From the NCBI RefSeq assembly GCF_029968035.1, contig NZ_JASCIQ010000028.1, positions 55,016-119,015 of the forward strand: a stretch of DNA of 64,000 bases, in the 5' to 3' direction. Below the pieces are notes generated by a model. That model worked only from the letters and a program-made list of their open reading frames with translations, searched no databases and had not been told where the DNA came from. Numbering within the stretch: position 1 is the first letter of the stretch; every line of letters begins with the position of its first letter. The translations under genes and the position numbers were made by a program. Below, piece after piece: positions 61,368-64,000 of this stretch. This DNA is from Streptomyces cavernicola (GTDB lineage Bacteria > Actinomycetota > Actinomycetes > Streptomycetales > Streptomycetaceae).

Positions 61368-62807
61368 CTACGTGGTGGTGTGGCGCTTGGCCTCGGCAGT
61401 GATGATGTCGAGTGCCTCGGTGATGCGGTCGTGGTGGGTGCGGTGGGAGACCACGCAGACGCGCAGGGTGTAGCGGTTGTCGACGACCGTGCTGGAGAGC
61501 ACGATGCGCCGGTGGCCGTTGATCCGCTCCAGGAGTCGGCGGCTCGCCTCGTCGGCCCGCTCGGCGGCGGCCCGGCTGTCGTCGGCGGGGCGGATGCGGA
61601 AGATCACGGTGGACAGGTCAGGGCACTGCGGGACCTCCAGTCCGGCGACGCGGGACAGAGTGTCATGGACGTGTGCGGCCAGGTCGAGCTTCTCGTCCAG
61701 AGCCTCGCGGAAGGCGGCCACTCCGTGCAGGTGCAGGGGGAGCCAGGCCCGCAGGCCGCGGATCTCGTGGGTCAGCTCGGGCCCGAGCTGACCGGAGTCC
61801 GGGACGCTCCCCGCCGCCCCCATGTCCTGGAGGTAGCTGCCGGTGCCGTCGTGCGCGGCGTGCAGGGCGGCGAGGTCGCGGACGACCAGGGCGCCGGTGC
61901 CGAACGGCATGAACAGGGTCTTGTGCGGGTCCAGGGTGATCGAGTCGGCCTGCTCGATTCCGGCGAGGCGCTGTGCGCCGCGTGCGGTGAGCCGGAAGAA
62001 GCCTCCGTAGGCCGCGTCGATGTGGAACCACACGTCCTCGCGGCGGGCCAGGTCGGCCAGCTGGGGCAGCGGGTCGACGGTGCCGGTGTCGGTGGTGCCG
62101 GCGGTGGCCACCAGCAGGAAGGGCCGCAGCCCGGCGTCCCGGTCGGCGCGGATCATCGCGGCGGCGGCTTCGGGGTCCATCCGCAGGTCCGGGGTGTGCG
62201 GCACGGTACGTATGTGGGCGGCGCGGATGCCGGCGAGGCGGGCGGCCTTGGCGACGGAGTGGTGTGCGAAGGCGGTGGTGTACACGGTGCCGCCGGCGAG
62301 ATTTTCGCCGAGCCGGTGGTGGCGGGCGGCGACCGTCGCGGAGAAGGTGGCTATCGAGCCGCCGCTGGCCAGCAGGCCGCCGCTGCTCTCCGGGAGGCCG
62401 CACACCTCGCGGGCCATCCAGCGGATCACCCTCTCCTCCAGCGCGGCGAGGGCAGGGGCGACCGAGGCCAGGCCGCCGTAGCGGTTGACGGCACGGTTGT
62501 AGAACTCGGCGAGCGCGGCCGAGTACAGACCGCTGCCCGGGATGTACGCCAGGTGGCCGGGCCCGGCGGTCTCCAGGGCGCAGTTGGCGGCCTCGTCCAG
62601 ACGTGCGAGCAGGGCCTTCAGGTCGCCGCCCCGGTCGGGTGGCGGTGCCAGGAAGGACTCCACGAGCTCGGCCTCGGCCTGCGGGGGCAGGGGGCTGGTC
62701 GCGGGGCGGGCCGGGAGGTTGTCGGTGCGGTCGACGACGCGGTCCAGGACGAGACGGCCCATTTCGGTCATCGTGGCGCGGTCGGGTTCCAGGGGGAAGG
62801 GGTGCAT
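61368..62807 (-). CDS. Group II PLP-dependent amino acid decarboxylase
   Basis: This 479-residue protein is a group II decarboxylase. It has SGGLLASGGSIATFSATVAA and PFLLVATAGTTDTGTVDPLP, the cofactor-binding VWFHIDAAYGGFFRLTARG, and the PLP lysine in TLDPHKTLFMPFGTGALVVR (K296). The C-terminal domain includes GLRAWLPLHLHGVAAFREAL. Relatives decarboxylate tyrosine, tryptophan/DOPA or 2,4-diaminobutyrate, and the substrate cannot be settled here. The ATG at 62807 lies in VPLSPPLDCLMHPF context with only a weak ribosome site. It is divergent from the Lrp regulator, which probably controls it, and it is part of the island-like right end. Confidence 0.9.
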   Translation of the reverse strand: MHPFPLEPDRATMTEMGRLVLDRVVDRTDNLPARPATSPLPPQAEAELVESFLAPPPDRGGDLKALLARLDEAANCALETAGPGHLAYIPGSGLYSAALAEFYNRAVNRYGGLASVAPALAALEERVIRWMAREVCGLPESSGGLLASGGSIATFSATVAARHHRLGENLAGGTVYTTAFAHHSVAKAARLAGIRAAHIRTVPHTPDLRMDPEAAAAMIRADRDAGLRPFLLVATAGTTDTGTVDPLPQLADLARREDVWFHIDAAYGGFFRLTARGAQRLAGIEQADSITLDPHKTLFMPFGTGALVVRDLAALHAAHDGTGSYLQDMGAAGSVPDSGQLGPELTHEIRGLRAWLPLHLHGVAAFREALDEKLDLAAHVHDTLSRVAGLEVPQCPDLSTVIFRIRPADDSRAAAERADEASRRLLERINGHRRIVLSSTVVDNRYTLRVCVVSHRTHHDRITEALDIITAEAKRHTTT

Positions 62808-62967
62808 GAGGCAGTCCAAGGGCGGTGACAGGGGTACGGAGGCGGCAGCGGGGCAGGCTTCGCGGCCGCCGTGCTTGACCAGAATGTGCCGCCGAGCCCA
62901 GCATGCGATGGTGTAGTGAGTGCCTGTAGAGCGTCGTGGCACAAGATTGTTCGCCGAGGTGGCGGAT

Positions 62968-63468
62968 ATGCTGCATTTCATGCCACGCCCCCTGTACGAC
63001 CGCATCGACCGGGCGATCCTGGACCACCTCCAGCGCCACGGACGCACCCCCAACGTTGACCTCGCCGACGCCGTACGCCTCTCCCCCTCGTCCTGCCTGC
63101 GCCGCACCAAGGCACTGGAGGAGGACGGGGTCCTGGCCGGCTACCGGGCCGACCTGGACCGCGAGCGCCTCGGCCTCGGGCTGACCGTGTTCCTCTCCCT
63201 CAAGGTCGAGCACTCCCGCACCACCGCCCAGGTGGTCGAAGAAGCACTGAAGGCGATCGACCACGTGGTCGCCTGCCACGTGGTCTCCGGCGACGCCGAC
63301 TTCTTCGTCGAACTCGCCGTGCCGGACCTGCGCACCTTCGAAAAGGTGCTCACGGACCAGATCCTGGCCATCGGGCCCGTTCGCGACGCCCGCAGCACCT
63401 TCTGCATCCGCACCGTCATCGACCGCGGCCCGCTCCCCCTCAACTCCTGGCCCGCCCCGCGTGCATGA
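62968..63468 (+). CDS. Lrp/AsnC-family transcriptional regulator
   Basis: This 166-residue regulator has an N-terminal helix-turn-helix (LYDRIDRAILDHLQRHGRTP, DLADAVRLSPSSCLRRTKAL) and a C-terminal RAM effector domain (LTVFLSLKVEHSRTTAQVVE, VACHVVSGDADFFVELAVPD). Lrp proteins form octamers and respond to amino acids, which fits a role in controlling the divergent amino-acid decarboxylase. The ATG at 62968 has GAGGTGG upstream; 62980 is an alternative start that aligns with homologues beginning MPRPLYD-like. The 160-bp divergent region holds imperfect ATG/CAT-centred dyads that may be its sites. Confidence 0.92.
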   Translation: MLHFMPRPLYDRIDRAILDHLQRHGRTPNVDLADAVRLSPSSCLRRTKALEEDGVLAGYRADLDRERLGLGLTVFLSLKVEHSRTTAQVVEEALKAIDHVVACHVVSGDADFFVELAVPDLRTFEKVLTDQILAIGPVRDARSTFCIRTVIDRGPLPLNSWPAPRA

Positions 63469-63548
63469 CCAGACGACACGGCTTCATCGCTTGAGGAACA
63501 CCGCGATTCCCCGGCCCGAAGATGAAGCAGCAAGCTGAGCGCCACAGT

Positions 63549-63588
63549 GGCCAACTGAAGTACTCAATGGTCGGCTGAAGCCCTCAGT
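63549..63588. repeat. Pair of 20-bp direct repeats
   Basis: GGCCAACTGAAGTACTCAAT (63549-63568) and GGTCGGCTGAAGCCCTCAGT (63569-63588) match at 14 of 20 positions. Repeated short motifs of this kind occur at the ends of IS21-group elements, so this may be an IS scar, but it is too short to assign. The other bases from 63469 to 63661 hold no gene. Confidence 0.35.
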
Positions 63589-63661
63589 CACAGACCCGCA
63601 GCTCAACTCATTCTGAAACGACCAGTTATGCGGCGCCGTGCTCATTTGGGGCGAGCGCAGT

Positions 63662-64000
63662 TCAAGCGGCGTCGCGCACAGGCGGCGTCGGCCGCGCAGT
63701 CAAGCGAGCAGCTGTTGCTCCGTGGGTGTCGGCATGGTCTCGCAGGAGGTGGCTGTACGTGCGACGCAGCTGCTCGACGGAGTCGCCCACCCAGGCGGCG
63801 ACGGTGTGCTCGGGGATACCGTTTTGGAGGCAGGTGGAGATGAACGTGTGCCGGAGGTCGTGGAACGTTGGGAGGTTCCCTTCCTCGTCCTTGATGTCTA
63901 GGTTCCGCAACGTGGGCTTCCATACGGAGCGGTTGAAGCTGTTTCGACTCAGGAGGCCCTGGCCTGGCGTCCAGAAGAGTGCCTGTGCCGTGCCGCGCTT
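63662..64000 (-). CDS. Tyrosine recombinase (integrase), C-terminal part (cut by right edge)
   Basis: The frame is open to the right edge and gives 112 residues of the catalytic domain. FHDLRHTFISTCLQNGIPEH carries the conserved H-x-x-R box. AAWVGDSVEQLRRTYSHLLR contains the nucleophile Tyr near the end, although the usual H/W of box III (LGH) is replaced by VGD. This is the pattern of actinobacterial element integrases (pSAM2-like). The N-terminus, any excisionase and the att site lie beyond the window. Together with the transposase relic and the decarboxylase/Lrp pair it suggests a mobile island whose end is in this region. Confidence 0.85.
   Translation of the reverse strand, partial: KRGTAQALFWTPGQGLLSRNSFNRSVWKPTLRNLDIKDEEGNLPTFHDLRHTFISTCLQNGIPEHTVAAWVGDSVEQLRRTYSHLLRDHADTHGATAARLTARPTPPVRDAA

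Noticed and set aside
63628..63843. Plus-strand ORF opposite the integrase end
   Set aside because: It is antisense to the conserved integrase motifs and has no homology-like features.

Overview
The window looks like chromosomal Streptomyces DNA. It has very high GC, GTG/TTG starts next to strong purine-rich ribosome sites, many ATGA/GTGA/TGATG gene junctions, a SpoIIE/PAS/GAF phosphatase, a SigB/F-type sigma factor, DUF6158 and other actinobacterial families. I see no rRNA, tRNA or CRISPR array. I call 48 protein genes (two cut by the window edges), three pseudogenes and several mobile-element remnants.

Layout. 1-6.1 kb: the end of a TetR regulator, an SGNH/GDSL hydrolase, a 1.5-kb repeat-filled intergenic region, an SRPBCC protein and an MFS exporter fused to three carboxypeptidase-regulatory-like repeats. 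6.3-8.8 kb: a PAS-GAF-PP2C-HATPase regulator. 9.0-16.6 kb: a tightly packed five-gene operon encoding a SWIM-like zinc protein, an unrecognised 464-aa protein, a CoxE-like VWA protein, a MoxR AAA+ ATPase and a 976-aa DUF5682 protein. This is the best candidate for an uncharacterised system. 16.9-18.9 kb: a small membrane protein followed by a scar region with a decayed DUF1345 gene, an IS5-type MITE-like palindrome, and a CDF transporter pseudogene split by a short element with hairpin ends resembling IS200/IS605. 19-25.6 kb: two convergent LysR paralogues, fdhD, a FdhF/YdeP-type molybdoenzyme and a type II NADH dehydrogenase.

25.8-36.2 kb: a Clp/Hsp100 ATPase, a GreA/B-like factor, then a peptidase series (M55 D-aminopeptidase, M20 hydrolase, S9 peptidase, S66 LD-carboxypeptidase) that suggests peptide or muropeptide salvage, an APH-like kinase and a membrane protein. 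36.4-48 kb: a secreted CocE/S15-type hydrolase, a GNAT, a DUF5107/TPR protein, a VOC protein, a substrate-binding protein/permease/ThDP-decarboxylase operon that lacks an ABC ATPase, a methyltransferase and an ABC-F ATPase. 48.2-53.5 kb: an ascorbate-type PTS (IIC and a IIA-IIB fusion), then DUF6158, a DinB/MDMPI-like protein and a SigB/F-type sigma factor, with two SigB-like promoter matches. 53.8-60.9 kb: an aminotransferase-like protein without the PLP lysine, two metallo-beta-lactamase-fold proteins, a DedA protein, a resolvase-like small protein and a membrane-anchored alkaline-phosphatase-superfamily protein that ends at a strong terminator. 60.9-64 kb: an island-like end with a transposase fragment, a group II PLP decarboxylase divergent from an Lrp/AsnC regulator, and the C-terminus of a tyrosine integrase that runs off the right edge.

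A striking global feature is a family of GC-rich elements, most bracketed by inverted arms reading CCCCACCCCGCCCCTTCCCG/AAAG. They sit a few bases after the stop codon of seven different plus-strand genes. Their interiors share modules and carry tandem repeats of 20, 80-82 or about 107 bp. They probably act in transcript termination or 3'-end formation, or are a non-autonomous repeat family that targets gene 3' ends.
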